Source: Arenibacter hampyeongensis (GTDB taxonomy: Bacteria > Bacteroidota > Bacteroidia > Flavobacteriales > Flavobacteriaceae). From it: a stretch of DNA of 64,000 nucleotides. Location of the stretch: contig NZ_PIOB01000006.1 in assembly GCF_002909255.1 (NCBI RefSeq), positions 186,001 to 250,000 of the forward strand, read 5' to 3'. The notes under the pieces were generated by a model. The model was not told where the DNA came from and searched no databases. It saw nothing but the letters and a program-made list of their open reading frames with translations. Made by a program: the position numbers and the translations under genes. Below are positions 46,812-57,208 of the stretch, one piece after another. Positions within the stretch are counted from its first letter, which is position 1. The number at the start of each line of letters is the position of its first letter.

Positions 46812-46850
46812 AAAACTCCTTTTTCCATCTGTATTGGAAAAAGGAGTTTT
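46812..46850. terminator. strong intrinsic terminator after carB
   Basis: AAAACTCCTTTTTCCA (46812-46827) and TGGAAAAAGGAGTTTT (46835-46850) form a perfect 16-bp stem with a 7-base loop. A-rich and T-rich flanks suit both directions. Confidence 0.92.
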
Positions 46851-46960
46851 CTTTTTGAGCGATTATGGCAGCTGTGGCCTAGTGCCAACGTTAATAAATT
46901 AATTTCAAAAATCTCCAAAGAAAGTCCTGACCTGCATGGCCATTATCCTAATTGAAATGT

Positions 46961-48811
46961 TTATTCTACAGCAGTTTTTAAAGCTTCTGTTCCTCCTACA
47001 ATAGGTAAACTTATAGTTGTTGCATCCAAATCCACGGATAATTCGGTACCCGGCTCAGGCCAAAGAGTAAATTCCTTGTCACTAGAGAAGATCATAAGGC
47101 CAATTTGTTGGCCTTTAGGTATAATCTGGTCGTCTGGCATTAGTTCAAAGCTTAGGTCGTAAAATTGCCCCGGTACCAATGGTTCACTATGGGTAAGGGA
47201 ACTATGGTTTTGGGGGTCTGCCCAACCACGGGTTATAATGTTATCTGTTATTTTGGCATTGTGACTATCGTTCCATGGCAAGGAAACCAGCCATACCGAT
47301 AAATTGGCGGCAGCTTTGTTACTGGAAACGGAAATACTTATTTTAGGAGTTCCGGAAATATGGACATCATTGGATAGGGCAGGCGTAACATATACCAAAC
47401 GATGGTTTGTGTTTTCGGCTTGAGCTAGGGTAGCTCCCGAAAATGAAAAGTTATCCACTAAGGTTTCCACACCTTGGCCTGCTTTTTTTTCTGTACTTAA
47501 CACACCTTTCTCAGGGGCTCCTTTTTCTAGGTATAAAGTTACTGGAGAAGCTTCAGGGTTTGGATAATCCTTATAAGGTGTCGGATTTTTTTTATCGTCG
47601 TTTTCTCGTACGATCCAGGCCTTGGCATCTTCTTCAACTCCATTTTCAATATCGTGCAGATATCGGGTAAACCATTTGTTCATCATTTTTAAAGGTGGTT
47701 CCCCTCCATGACCATTTTGGTGGTAATATATTTGAGTAGGTAGACCTATGGCTTTGGCTTCTTTGTATATTCTATAGCTATGCTCCGGCATTACGTTCCA
47801 ATCGTTAAATCCGTGCGCCATTAATAAGGCAGCTTTCATGGGGCCCATATCATTTAAATAGTCACGTCCCGCCCAAAATTCGTTGTAATCACCAGTTATC
47901 CTATCCATACCATTTTTCATTTCGGTATCCCTAACAACCCTATTACTATAGGGCCGTTTGGTTTCATCACCACTATGTATAAAATCATAGAGTACATCTA
48001 TATCTTCACCCAAATAACCTCCTGGGGAACGTACAAGGCCATTGGATCTATAGTAGTGATAATAGGAGGTATTTGGAGCAATTGGAATAATAGCCTCCAA
48101 ACCTTTAACTCCAGTGGTTGCGGCAGCCAGAGGTATAGTTCCATTATAAGAAGTCCCTGTCATACCCACTTTTCCGGTAGACCAATAAGCCTTAACCTTC
48201 TCCATACCATAAGGTTCAGTGTAGCCTTTTGCACGGCCACATAACCAATCTATAACTGCCTTTGGGGCCAAGGATTCATTGTCTCCACCTACAGTTGGAG
48301 AACCTTGGGACAGTCCTGTTCCAGGGGAAGAGGAATGCACTACTATATACCCACGTGGTACCCATGTTTGGATATGGGAATTGGAAATGACGGGCCTTTT
48401 TCCAGTCCGCACTACCTCGGTGTGTAGACGCTCCCCGGCACTAGCTCCGAGTTCATGCCTTACATTCCAAAAGCTACCTTGTAAGTTAGGGGCAACGCCC
48501 GCAAAATAGGGACTACTTATGTAAATTACAGGTAATTTAAGCCCTTCGGTTTCGGTTTGATCAGGCCTGGTTACCGAAACATGCATTCTATCCTTTTTGC
48601 CATCCCCGTCGGTATCAAATTCAGTTTCAACCCATAGGTCATGTGTTATCCATTTGGTTTCGTCACTAAAACCGGGTATGACCTGAGCCTCACCATTGTC
48701 AAAGATTGGAACGGATTTTTTTTCCAATAAAGTTTCACTTTTCTGGGAGCTTAGCAGGGAAACAAATCCAAATAAAAATGTAATACAAAATATGATTTTG
48801 ATTCTTTTCAT
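46961..48811 (-). CDS. exported CocE/NonD hydrolase, Xaa-Pro dipeptidyl-peptidase-like
   Basis: A 616-residue secreted serine hydrolase. A signal peptide (about 1-22) is followed by an S15-type alpha/beta-hydrolase domain with the nucleophile in MTGTSYNGT (about residue 219), the acid in HGFNDWNV (about 335), the His in QNGHGG (about 370) and a C-terminal jelly-roll (about 420-605) as in PepX_C. The SPGTGLSQGSPTVGG oxyanion region and WLCGRAKGYTE fit Xaa-Pro dipeptidyl-peptidases. The related cocaine esterases and glutaryl-7-ACA acylases share this fold, so peptidase specificity is not certain. Confidence 0.85.
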   Translation of the reverse strand: MKRIKIIFCITFLFGFVSLLSSQKSETLLEKKSVPIFDNGEAQVIPGFSDETKWITHDLWVETEFDTDGDGKKDRMHVSVTRPDQTETEGLKLPVIYISSPYFAGVAPNLQGSFWNVRHELGASAGERLHTEVVRTGKRPVISNSHIQTWVPRGYIVVHSSSPGTGLSQGSPTVGGDNESLAPKAVIDWLCGRAKGYTEPYGMEKVKAYWSTGKVGMTGTSYNGTIPLAAATTGVKGLEAIIPIAPNTSYYHYYRSNGLVRSPGGYLGEDIDVLYDFIHSGDETKRPYSNRVVRDTEMKNGMDRITGDYNEFWAGRDYLNDMGPMKAALLMAHGFNDWNVMPEHSYRIYKEAKAIGLPTQIYYHQNGHGGEPPLKMMNKWFTRYLHDIENGVEEDAKAWIVRENDDKKNPTPYKDYPNPEASPVTLYLEKGAPEKGVLSTEKKAGQGVETLVDNFSFSGATLAQAENTNHRLVYVTPALSNDVHISGTPKISISVSSNKAAANLSVWLVSLPWNDSHNAKITDNIITRGWADPQNHSSLTHSEPLVPGQFYDLSFELMPDDQIIPKGQQIGLMIFSSDKEFTLWPEPGTELSVDLDATTISLPIVGGTEALKTAVE

Positions 48812-49349
48812 AATCGATTATAATTTAATATATAGAATTTTAATTTATATAAAATGAGGAATATTTAACCTTGTTTATAAACCAATTTAATCTTCTCTAC
48901 AATAAATTCTTATTGGCAAACATTAAATGGGCAAGTATAATCCCCATAGAGAATAATAGGTTTCCGTATTGGGAACTTCGAACCAAAGTATTTGATAATT
49001 TTATTGGAAAGGAGTTTCGAACCCACCTACACACTCGAAATAAGCAAAAATTATATTGGGCGAATATAACCAAAAATGGTTGGACAAGGTTTCCAATAAG
49101 TTAGCCAATATGTATCCTTATTATTTGATTTCATTTAAGCATAGGCAACAAACCATTATGTAAGGTAGGATTTAATTAATCTTCTATATTTATTCCCTTC
49201 TTGAATCACCATGGCGATTATGGGATAAATATTATTTTCGACACTTAGGTAATTCAAAAAAAATCAAAAGCATAAAGGATAGTTGAATTATTTCAACTTT
49301 TGTAATAGTTTCCCAATAATTCTTAAAAATGATCTTTGGTAATTTTCCT
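48812..49349. other. 538-bp gene-free stretch
   Basis: AT-rich, with no convincing coding frame, terminator or repeat. A 77-codon frame at 48871-49104 begins with TTG and has no recognisable features. The upstream side holds the peptidase promoter region. Confidence 0.5.
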
Positions 49350-50585
49350 TTAGACCTTCTTTTTTATCATATTTAGTGAAAACCATCCCAGCACAATTAT
49401 GATAAGGGTTATGATACCCCATAACCATAACTTGTTTTTAAATAGAAGTTCTTTTTCTGAAAATGGTGTTTTCTTTAATCTTTGTTCATTCCCAATTTTT
49501 AATGGAGTAAGGGTTTCGGGGATATTCTCGGAAAACTTGGCTATGTCATAGTCGGCAAATGAACCACGATTATTTCCATATGTAAGATAATAGGTTGCCT
49601 CCTTGGTAAACCGTGCAACCAACTCGTGTAGAAAGCCCTTTATTTTAATATTCCCATAAGTTAACGGCTGATTATCCCCATTGTAAACAGTGATTTTCAC
49701 TTTCTGCACTGTCGTACTTTGGAAATCAAAATCACTCTCTTCCAATGAACTCAATGTACCGGATAGTAAAGTGTTGTAGTTATATTTCCAACCCTGTTCG
49801 GTTTTGATACTATCTGTTATTTGGGAAATGGTAATGGGTCTATAATAATCATATAGTTCCTGAGTACGAAGGGAAATTGAACTAACCGCTACTGGATTCC
49901 CTAGATCAATTATTATTTCTGAAGTTCTTTCTGTTTTATTTTCGTCAATGGTTATTGTTTTAAAAGGATAGTTTTTATAATTCCCTTCTATTATTTCATC
50001 ATTGGAAATTTTGGCAGTTATTAAATTGGGTTCCTTATCAGTTTTAACTAGTAACCGATAGTAGTGGTATTTGGAATTTGGGAAAGAAATGGTCGTGAAT
50101 TGATAATCTGTCAATCCATTTTGAATGGATAAAATACGGTAATCATCTACTATTGTAAACCATTCCAGTTGTTCCTGGCTAGCTTGCAAAGCTACTTTCC
50201 AATCAAAATTTTTCTGCTTAAACTCTAGTTTTATATGGTTAATGGCCATCTCGGAAGGAACTTCAAAAGTGTAATAATAACCATTGTTGTTATGTGAGGT
50301 ATTCACAATACTGAAAGTGATCGGCCTACTCTTAATTTTTTCAGATTTGAGACGGAGAAGGTAAGGAACTTCAATAGTATCCTTATTGCTCACTACCCCA
50401 TATATTCTTATATCGGACAAATTGCTTGAAACCTTTCCAAAAATTGAATCTGGCAGTGGTATATTATGCCACTGGTCATTTACTCCTTCTAATGCTCTCT
50501 TGTATTCATATTGGTCCATCTGACCGTAAGAAAGGGAACAGACCATTAGGATTATACCGCTAATAAATTTACTCCTCCGTTTCAT
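49350..50585 (-). CDS. DUF3999 family exported membrane protein
   Basis: A 411-residue protein: a signal peptide (about 1-21), a large beta-rich periplasmic region and one C-terminal membrane helix (about 387-407) followed by a basic tail (MIKKKV). YKRALEGVNDQWHNIPLPDSIF matches the DUF3999 start. Its reading frame overlaps the upstream DUF2339 gene by 17 bases; DUF2339-DUF3999 is a recurrent pair, so the proteins probably work together in the inner membrane. The role is unknown. Confidence 0.88.
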   Translation of the reverse strand: MKRRSKFISGIILMVCSLSYGQMDQYEYKRALEGVNDQWHNIPLPDSIFGKVSSNLSDIRIYGVVSNKDTIEVPYLLRLKSEKIKSRPITFSIVNTSHNNNGYYYTFEVPSEMAINHIKLEFKQKNFDWKVALQASQEQLEWFTIVDDYRILSIQNGLTDYQFTTISFPNSKYHYYRLLVKTDKEPNLITAKISNDEIIEGNYKNYPFKTITIDENKTERTSEIIIDLGNPVAVSSISLRTQELYDYYRPITISQITDSIKTEQGWKYNYNTLLSGTLSSLEESDFDFQSTTVQKVKITVYNGDNQPLTYGNIKIKGFLHELVARFTKEATYYLTYGNNRGSFADYDIAKFSENIPETLTPLKIGNEQRLKKTPFSEKELLFKNKLWLWGIITLIIIVLGWFSLNMIKKKV

Positions 50586-52929
50586 TGGATATAATATGTT
50601 TGTATTTGTTGTACAAAAAGGAAATAATTAATAATAGAACACCAAGTGAAACAAAAACGATAGTCTTGGCTATTGTATCAAGATGCGATATGTCATATAT
50701 GAATAGCTTTACCAAGGTAATACCAAACAAGGCAAAGGCCATTATACGCAGATGTTTTTTGGTTTTCCATATTCCCAAAACTATGAGAAGTAGAGCATAC
50801 AGTCCCCATAAGATGCTCAGCCCCAATTTATAGGACTGTGTAAATTCGAATATATCCATCCAATTGATCAATTCACTGCTAGAAATCCATAGCATTGAAA
50901 TATATAATAATAGATCAAAGCCAATGTTAAAACGCAACTTTAAAAATTCTTGTTTGCGGTAATAATAAGTGGCGAGCAATGTAATTCCAACAAAAACATA
51001 GGAGACGTATCTCATAATAATATTCCAAACACCGATCTGATAATATTCGTTCGTATTACGGACCAAATAACTTTCCCGGAGCTCACTTAGTTCATAAAGG
51101 CCGACAAATAAAAAGAAAGCAATAACAATACTATTTACAACTATATTAATTATACCTAATTGACGACTTTTTATCTTTTTAATGTTGATAAAAGAAAGTA
51201 CCGAGACAAATAACAAGGTATAGTTAATGGTCCATATATCGCTCAACTTTCTAAAATCGTAATTCCAAAGATAGTTGGGGTATTCTTGGCCCTCCGGCGA
51301 AATAACAAGGGCCGAATCCAAGTATAATTGGTTCCAATAGGTAGTTATCTCTATCCTGAATGCAAAATATATTATTAGCACCAATATGATGGGAATTGCC
51401 TTCGAGATTAAAGCTAGGTATGTGTTCCTGGGTTTAATAGTCGAGCTATGCATTTGTTTTAAATCTACCCAATACATGAAGCCAAAAGAAGCGATTAACA
51501 TAAATGAGGTTAGAAAATTAATATTGAGCAAGGGAGTTATCCTGGTTCCACTAATTTCCGGAACATACTGGCCATAAACCCACGACCAGTCCTCAAAAAT
51601 GCTAAACACGGCCAATATCATCAGTGGAAATGATAGTTTTTCATAAATAGGCACATTTTTGGATCGGCCAATCCAAAATAACAAAGTGGCCTCTCCCGCC
51701 CACAACAGCGTTACCCAATTTCCATTTAGTTGAACAGGAACGGCAATAGTTATAAAAAGCAGGACCAAACCAATAATAAAATAAAACAAATTTACGTCAG
51801 CCAATTTTTTACGATAGATTACAATACCTACCACAAAATGTATAATAGCGTTCCCTAAAGTAAATAACCCCAGGAGTTGTTTAGCTGTTTCATGATTATT
51901 TAGAATGGAATAGCCCAACCCATAAAAAATTATTGAATTCAACAACAGGAGTATTACATCCGTAATTCCAAATTTTTCTTTTTGTAGTAATTTATAGCCA
52001 AGAAAGGCTAAATAAAATATAGTAAAAAATAGGCTTAAAAAGGTCAGGGCCAATCCGAAATGGACCTCCATTTTATATTTTGATAGGTACCAAAAAAAGA
52101 ACATTACCCATGTTAAGCCAAAAGAAGAATAGTAAACTGGTTTCCAGTATTTTTTAAAGGCGATGATCAGTATGCCTATATTGATGATGCCCATATAACT
52201 AAAAAGCACCATTACTTCCCCTGAACCTTCGCTCAATAAAAAGGGGATGGCGTATGCGCCTACCAATCCAATAAGGGCAATTACCTGTCTATTGTAATTT
52301 ATGGCAGCCACCACGGTAAAAACAGTAAAAACAACCATAAGCGCAAAAGCCAATCCCTGAGGAAAAAGGTCATACAGGCTATAGGCTGCAAAAGTTATAA
52401 AATATAAAATGGCCATAGCGCCACTAACCAATACTGCGCTATAGTTTTCGTATTTTGGCTTTAACTTTATACCAAATCCCAGGAAGCCAGCTCCTGCCAA
52501 GTAGCCTAATATAATTCTTGTAAGCGGACTTATCAGATCGTGTTCTATAGAGTATTTAGCCCCTATAGCTACCCCGATTACAGTAATAATAATCCCAATT
52601 TTATTAATAAGATTTTCGCCGATGAATTTTTCAATATCGGACTTTAATTTTGGAGTTTTTTTTATTTCCGGCTGTTCTTTTTGAACATTGGTATTCTTCT
52701 GCTGTGAAACTATTGGTGAACTTGGCAACAACTTTTCAGTGGATTCCTTGATCTTCACTGGTGATACTGAAGAAATTTTTTCTGAGAGGCTTGGGTCCTC
52801 TTTAGAACCCCTTAAGAGATTGATATCCGCACGCAAGCTATTAATTTCCTTTGAAAACTCGTCTTGTCTACTTAACAATACATCGAGCCTTTTTAAGAGT
52901 AGATTGATTTGTTCCTGGGAGTCTGCCAT
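50569..52929 (-). CDS. DUF2339 polytopic membrane protein
   Basis: A 786-residue protein. An N-terminal coiled coil (residues 1-30, QEQINLLLKRLDVLLSRQDEF) and a polar linker are followed by the DUF2339 core from about residue 92 (KSDIEKFIGENLINKIGIIITVIGVAIGAKY) and more than 20 hydrophobic helices to the C-terminus. This is the standard architecture of DUF2339, proposed to be transporter- or envelope-related but uncharacterised. It overlaps the DUF3999 gene by 17 bases, indicating translational coupling. Confidence 0.9.
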   Translation of the reverse strand: MADSQEQINLLLKRLDVLLSRQDEFSKEINSLRADINLLRGSKEDPSLSEKISSVSPVKIKESTEKLLPSSPIVSQQKNTNVQKEQPEIKKTPKLKSDIEKFIGENLINKIGIIITVIGVAIGAKYSIEHDLISPLTRIILGYLAGAGFLGFGIKLKPKYENYSAVLVSGAMAILYFITFAAYSLYDLFPQGLAFALMVVFTVFTVVAAINYNRQVIALIGLVGAYAIPFLLSEGSGEVMVLFSYMGIINIGILIIAFKKYWKPVYYSSFGLTWVMFFFWYLSKYKMEVHFGLALTFLSLFFTIFYLAFLGYKLLQKEKFGITDVILLLLNSIIFYGLGYSILNNHETAKQLLGLFTLGNAIIHFVVGIVIYRKKLADVNLFYFIIGLVLLFITIAVPVQLNGNWVTLLWAGEATLLFWIGRSKNVPIYEKLSFPLMILAVFSIFEDWSWVYGQYVPEISGTRITPLLNINFLTSFMLIASFGFMYWVDLKQMHSSTIKPRNTYLALISKAIPIILVLIIYFAFRIEITTYWNQLYLDSALVISPEGQEYPNYLWNYDFRKLSDIWTINYTLLFVSVLSFINIKKIKSRQLGIINIVVNSIVIAFFLFVGLYELSELRESYLVRNTNEYYQIGVWNIIMRYVSYVFVGITLLATYYYRKQEFLKLRFNIGFDLLLYISMLWISSSELINWMDIFEFTQSYKLGLSILWGLYALLLIVLGIWKTKKHLRIMAFALFGITLVKLFIYDISHLDTIAKTIVFVSLGVLLLIISFLYNKYKHIISNETEE

Positions 52930-53128
52930 TATATGTTGGTTAGCTTATGGGTAAAAATTATAAAATCCTAGGTTAAACTAATTGGTCCTATGTTAATTTA
53001 CTGGATTGATGAATACAAACGTTATTTTGACCAATGTATTTTGTCTATGGAGCCAACTATCAATAAAGCCCGCTAATTATCGTTGATTTTAATAGACATA
53101 CCTTACCTATAAGTAATAAAGGTATTGC

Positions 53129-53818
53129 TTACCCCTTGGTGGCGTCAACAATTATGGGCCAAATATTATTGGCGATTATTTTTTGTCCTTCGGCTGTAGG
53201 ATGTATACCATCAGCTTGATTTAGATCAGGATTTCCTGCCACGTCCTCCAAAAGGAATGGTATAAGGCCAATATTATTCTTTTGTGCAAGTTCAGGGAAG
53301 ATACCTTTAAATTCTGTGGTGTATTCCTGGCCCATGTTGGGAGGAATTTGCATTCCTGCCAATATTATGGTCGTATTTGGATTTTTATGCTGCACCACAT
53401 CTATAATGTCCTGTAAGTTGGTCCGCGTTTCTTTCAAGGGAATACCACGTAGGCCATCATTGGCACCAAGTTCCAATACAAATACGTCTATATCCGTATT
53501 TAAAACCCAACTGATTCTATTTTTGCCACTTGCCGTGGTTTCACCACTTAAGCCGGCATTTACTACCTTGTATGGTAATTGCAAAGAATCAATTTTTACT
53601 TGGATCAATGAAGGAAAAGCCTCATTGGGGTCGAGCCCCATGCCAGCGGTAAGGCTGTTACCAAAAAACAAAATAACTTTCTTTTCAGTTTTAGTCTCAA
53701 CTATGCTTTCAGAACTATTTTTACCTTTTTCAACAGAATCCGGATTCTTGGTTCCCAAATTCCCGCATGAGGTGCAAAAAATGAATAATAAATAAGAAAA
53801 TCTTAACAAGGTTCGCAT
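53129..53818 (-). CDS. TesA-like arylesterase/lysophospholipase L1 lipoprotein
   Basis: A periplasmic SGNH/GDSL hydrolase of about 229 residues. I start at the ATG at 53818 because it gives MRTLLRFSYLLFIFCTSC, a lipoprotein signal with a Cys; an earlier ATG at 53887 would leave only 3 bp to the divergent gene. Catalytic blocks: FFGNSLTAGMG (Ser), GLSGETT, GANDGLRG and DGIHPTAEG (Asp/His). It cleaves acyl esters or lysophospholipids. The gene is divergent from its YbbA/YbbP-like transporter, an arrangement seen with E. coli tesA-ybbAP. Confidence 0.9.
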   Translation of the reverse strand: MRTLLRFSYLLFIFCTSCGNLGTKNPDSVEKGKNSSESIVETKTEKKVILFFGNSLTAGMGLDPNEAFPSLIQVKIDSLQLPYKVVNAGLSGETTASGKNRISWVLNTDIDVFVLELGANDGLRGIPLKETRTNLQDIIDVVQHKNPNTTIILAGMQIPPNMGQEYTTEFKGIFPELAQKNNIGLIPFLLEDVAGNPDLNQADGIHPTAEGQKIIANNIWPIIVDATKG

Positions 53819-53890
53819 AGGATATTGGATTAAAATCAAAATCATTTCTGTATTTTGCCTACTTCGGTAAAACTGTGAAATAGGCATTAT

Positions 53891-54580
53891 ATGGCAAAGA
53901 TATTAAACGTGACCAATTTAGGGAAAATCTATAGTAGTGGTTCTAAAAAACTAACGGTATTGCAGGATATTACCTTTGATGTGGAAGAGAGGGATTCTTT
54001 TGCCATTGTAGGGCCTTCCGGCAGTGGAAAAACTACCTTGTTAGGTTTATGTGCAGGTTTGGACCAACCGGATTCAGGTACGGTGACCTTATGCGGTACA
54101 GAACTGGGAAGTTTAAATGAGGACGAAAGAGCCATACTGCGAAATAGGCATGTAGGTTTTGTTTTTCAGGATTTCCAATTATTGCCAACGCTCACCGCTC
54201 TTGAGAACGTAGCCATTCCATTGGAATTAAGAGGGGACAAAAATGCCATGAAAAATGGAATGGAACTATTGGACAAGGTAGGTTTGCAAAATCGTTTTCA
54301 TCATTATCCCTCACAACTGTCGGGGGGCGAACAACAGCGTGTTGCTTTGGCCCGGGCATTTTCCAATAATCCATCCATCCTATTTGCCGATGAACCTACT
54401 GGTAATTTGGATGCTGAAACAGGGGAGAAGGTAATACAATTACTTTTCCAGCTCAATGCAGATGCTGGAACCACCTTGGTTATTGTAACCCATGATTTGG
54501 AATTGGCGGCTAAGACCAAGCACATTTTAAGGTTAAAAGGAGGTAGAATTATTGCCAACCAAAAAACAGCTTCCCTGTGA
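53891..54580 (+). CDS. ABC transporter ATPase, YbbA/LolD type
   Basis: A 229-residue ATPase subunit of a MacB/LolD-class ABC system. Walker A GPSGSGKTTLLGL (about 38-50), signature LSGGEQQRVALARAF (about 140-154), Walker B ILFADEPTGNLD (about 158-169) and H-loop VTHD. It pairs with the permease gene next to it, overlapping it by 4 bases (GTGA). With a TesA-like esterase in divergent orientation it corresponds to E. coli YbbA, of unproven transport substrate. Confidence 0.93.
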   Translation: MAKILNVTNLGKIYSSGSKKLTVLQDITFDVEERDSFAIVGPSGSGKTTLLGLCAGLDQPDSGTVTLCGTELGSLNEDERAILRNRHVGFVFQDFQLLPTLTALENVAIPLELRGDKNAMKNGMELLDKVGLQNRFHHYPSQLSGGEQQRVALARAFSNNPSILFADEPTGNLDAETGEKVIQLLFQLNADAGTTLVIVTHDLELAAKTKHILRLKGGRIIANQKTASL

Positions 54581-57126
54581 AAGATCATACCAGCACTACT
54601 AAGGCCGGGTTTCAGTGGCTTCTAAAAATGGCATGGCGAGATGGAAAGGCAAGCAGTAGAAAGTTACTACTTTTTATAGCCTCCATCATTATGGGGATTG
54701 CAGCAGTTGTTTCCATACAGTCTTTTGGGGATAACCTTAAAAAAAATATTTCGGTACAATCCAAATCCCTTATGGGAGCCGATTTTATAGTGGATAGTAG
54801 AAATCCGCCAAATGAAAAAGTTTTAAGAATAATGGACTCCCTTGGGGGACCTGACGCCAAAGAAATAAACTTTCCTTCCATGGCCGCGTTTCCAAAATCG
54901 GGAACCTCTAAACTCGTCCAAGTTCGCGGTATTGAAGGTGGATTTCCATTTTATGGTGTTTTGGAGACGGTACCGGTTTCAGCCGCGAATAGTTATCAAG
55001 AGAAGGGTGCTGCTTTGGTGGATGCCACAGTTATGCTACAATATAACCTTCAAGCGGGGGATAGTATTAAAGTTGGTGAAGTAACCTTTCCTATTGCCGG
55101 TGCTTTAAAATCCATACCGGGGAGTTCTGGGTTGTTCAGTTCTATTGCTCCTCCAGTAGTAATTCCATATAGGTTTATCCAGGAAACAGGATTGATCCAG
55201 AAGGGCAGTAGGTTGGACTATGAATTTTATTTCGTGCAGCCGGATGCGGATCTTGAGGCTTTGGATAAAAAATTGGACCCGATCTTGGATGCCGAAGGTG
55301 CGGATTTGGATACCCATACTTCTACCAGTGCCAATCTGGGACGGAGATATGATAATTTTGGAAAATTCCTAAATCTGGTCGCTTTTATAGCCCTCCTTTT
55401 AGGCTGTATTGGGATTGCAAGTGCTATCAACATTTACATAAAGGAGAAATTACGATCAGTAGCCGTTTTAAAATGTATCGGGGCCACCAAAAGACAAACT
55501 TTTTTAATTTATTTATTACAAATTGGGGCGCTAGGACTACTGGGGGGAATTCTCGGCACTATAGTTGGCCTTATATTACAGCAGTTGTTTCCAATATTTT
55601 TAGGGGATTTGCTGCCTGTGGATGTGCAAATATCCCTGGCGCCAAAGGCAATAGCCATGGGCCTTTTATTGGGCCTCTTTATGTCCATTTTGTTTGCCCT
55701 TTACCCCTTAATGAGTACCCTATATGTTTCGCCTCTTCAGGCTTTAAGGGTACAGGAAGTGGACCGGTCAAGGTCTAAGAGAGGACTTGCGATGGTTGCT
55801 TTGGGAATTTTAGGCTTTTTATTTCTTTTTTCCTATTGGTTATTAAAGGATTGGAGATATTCTGTGTCATTTGTGGCCGGAATTTTGATAACCTTCGTTA
55901 TACTGGCAGGTTTGACTGCATTGGCCATGAAAACCATAAAGAAATATTTTCCAACTTCCTGGGGTTTTACTGCCCGTCATAGTTTATTGAATCTTTTTAG
56001 ACCACAGAACCAAACCTTAACCTTGGTACTGGCAATTGGTATAGGAACGTTTTTGATCAGCACCCTATATTTTACCAAGGATTTTTTGTTGGCCAAGACA
56101 GCTATGGGAACGGATGCCAATAGTCCCAATATGATTCTTTTGGATATTCAAACCGAGCAGAAAGAGGCGGTTGCCAATACCATTTTGCGAGATGGATATC
56201 CGGTATTGACCAATATCCCGATTATTACCATGAGGGTAAATAGCATACGGGGCAGGGAGGTAAACGACATCAGAAATGATACCACTTCTACCATAAATTC
56301 TTGGATATTGAACCATGAGTTCAGGGTAACCTTTAGGGATAGCCTAATTGCATCCGAGAAATTGGAATCTGGAGAATGGGTTTCCAAAGTAAGTTCGAAA
56401 GAAAAAATACCAATTTCCATTAGCGACAACTTTGCGAGGGATGCCAAGGTTGGGGTTGGGGACCAATTGACCTTTAATGTTCAAGGTGTAATTATGAATA
56501 CCTTTGTTGCCAGTATTAGAACGGTGGATTGGGGCCGAATGCAACTAAATTTTTCCATAGTATTTCCTTTGGGAATTTTGGAAGATGCTCCTCAATTTAC
56601 AGTACTTACGACCAGGGTACCTGATGAAATTGCGTCGGCATCACTTCAGAAGGAATTGGTAAAAGAATTTCCCAATGTGTCCATCCTGGATATAAGACAA
56701 ATACTGGTTGTTATAGAAAACTTATTAAACAAAATTTCTTGGATTATTAATTTTATGGCCTTTTTTAGCATCCTTACCGGGATAATTGTGCTTTTGGGTG
56801 CAGTTAGGACCAGTAAATATCAACGGATACGTGAAAGTGTGCTTTTAAGGACAATTGGCGCCAAAAGCAAACAAATACTAAAAATAGTGGCCTTGGAGTA
56901 TCTGTACTTGGGTATTTTAGGAGGTTTATCTGGAATTCTGCTGTCCTTAATAAGCAGTCAATTGCTGGCTTTGTTCGTATTCGAATCCCCTTTTACGCCA
57001 TCTTTATTCCCATTTTTGGTGCTGTTCCCCGGAATTACCGTACTTGTTTTGCTAATTGGCCTTGGAAATAGCATAGGCGTTATAAAAAGTCCCCCTTTGG
57101 AAGTCCTGCGGAAGGAGGGTAGGTAG
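54577..57126 (+). CDS. ABC transporter permease, YbbP/FtsX type
   Basis: An 849-residue permease starting with GTG at 54577 inside the ATPase stop codon. It has two FtsX-type units: an N-terminal helix (about 27-45) and periplasmic domain, three to four helices (about 265-400), a central pair (about 410-450), then a second periplasmic domain and a last group of helices (about 715-835). This double architecture matches YbbP, which from its partners is thought to handle lipids or lysophospholipid products. It extracts or shifts substrates mechanically rather than by a channel, as MacB and LolCE do. Confidence 0.9.
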   Translation: MKDHTSTTKAGFQWLLKMAWRDGKASSRKLLLFIASIIMGIAAVVSIQSFGDNLKKNISVQSKSLMGADFIVDSRNPPNEKVLRIMDSLGGPDAKEINFPSMAAFPKSGTSKLVQVRGIEGGFPFYGVLETVPVSAANSYQEKGAALVDATVMLQYNLQAGDSIKVGEVTFPIAGALKSIPGSSGLFSSIAPPVVIPYRFIQETGLIQKGSRLDYEFYFVQPDADLEALDKKLDPILDAEGADLDTHTSTSANLGRRYDNFGKFLNLVAFIALLLGCIGIASAINIYIKEKLRSVAVLKCIGATKRQTFLIYLLQIGALGLLGGILGTIVGLILQQLFPIFLGDLLPVDVQISLAPKAIAMGLLLGLFMSILFALYPLMSTLYVSPLQALRVQEVDRSRSKRGLAMVALGILGFLFLFSYWLLKDWRYSVSFVAGILITFVILAGLTALAMKTIKKYFPTSWGFTARHSLLNLFRPQNQTLTLVLAIGIGTFLISTLYFTKDFLLAKTAMGTDANSPNMILLDIQTEQKEAVANTILRDGYPVLTNIPIITMRVNSIRGREVNDIRNDTTSTINSWILNHEFRVTFRDSLIASEKLESGEWVSKVSSKEKIPISISDNFARDAKVGVGDQLTFNVQGVIMNTFVASIRTVDWGRMQLNFSIVFPLGILEDAPQFTVLTTRVPDEIASASLQKELVKEFPNVSILDIRQILVVIENLLNKISWIINFMAFFSILTGIIVLLGAVRTSKYQRIRESVLLRTIGAKSKQILKIVALEYLYLGILGGLSGILLSLISSQLLALFVFESPFTPSLFPFLVLFPGITVLVLLIGLGNSIGVIKSPPLEVLRKEGR

Positions 57127-57208
57127 GCCGTACAATAGTACACTACTATGTTATTAAATTATAAATGTGACAAAGAAAGGCTAGTACTCTTTTATGTAGA
57201 TATAAGGC

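Noticed and set aside
48871-49104. 77-codon frame in a gene-free spacer
   Set aside because: TTG start, no promoter, no signal or domain; composition like the surrounding spacer.
53316-53795. 159-codon plus-strand frame
   Set aside because: Antisense to the TesA-like esterase gene, which has all catalytic blocks.
53819-53887. Upstream extension of the TesA-like esterase
   Set aside because: It would leave 3 bp to the divergent gene and hides the lipoprotein signal, so the later ATG was chosen.
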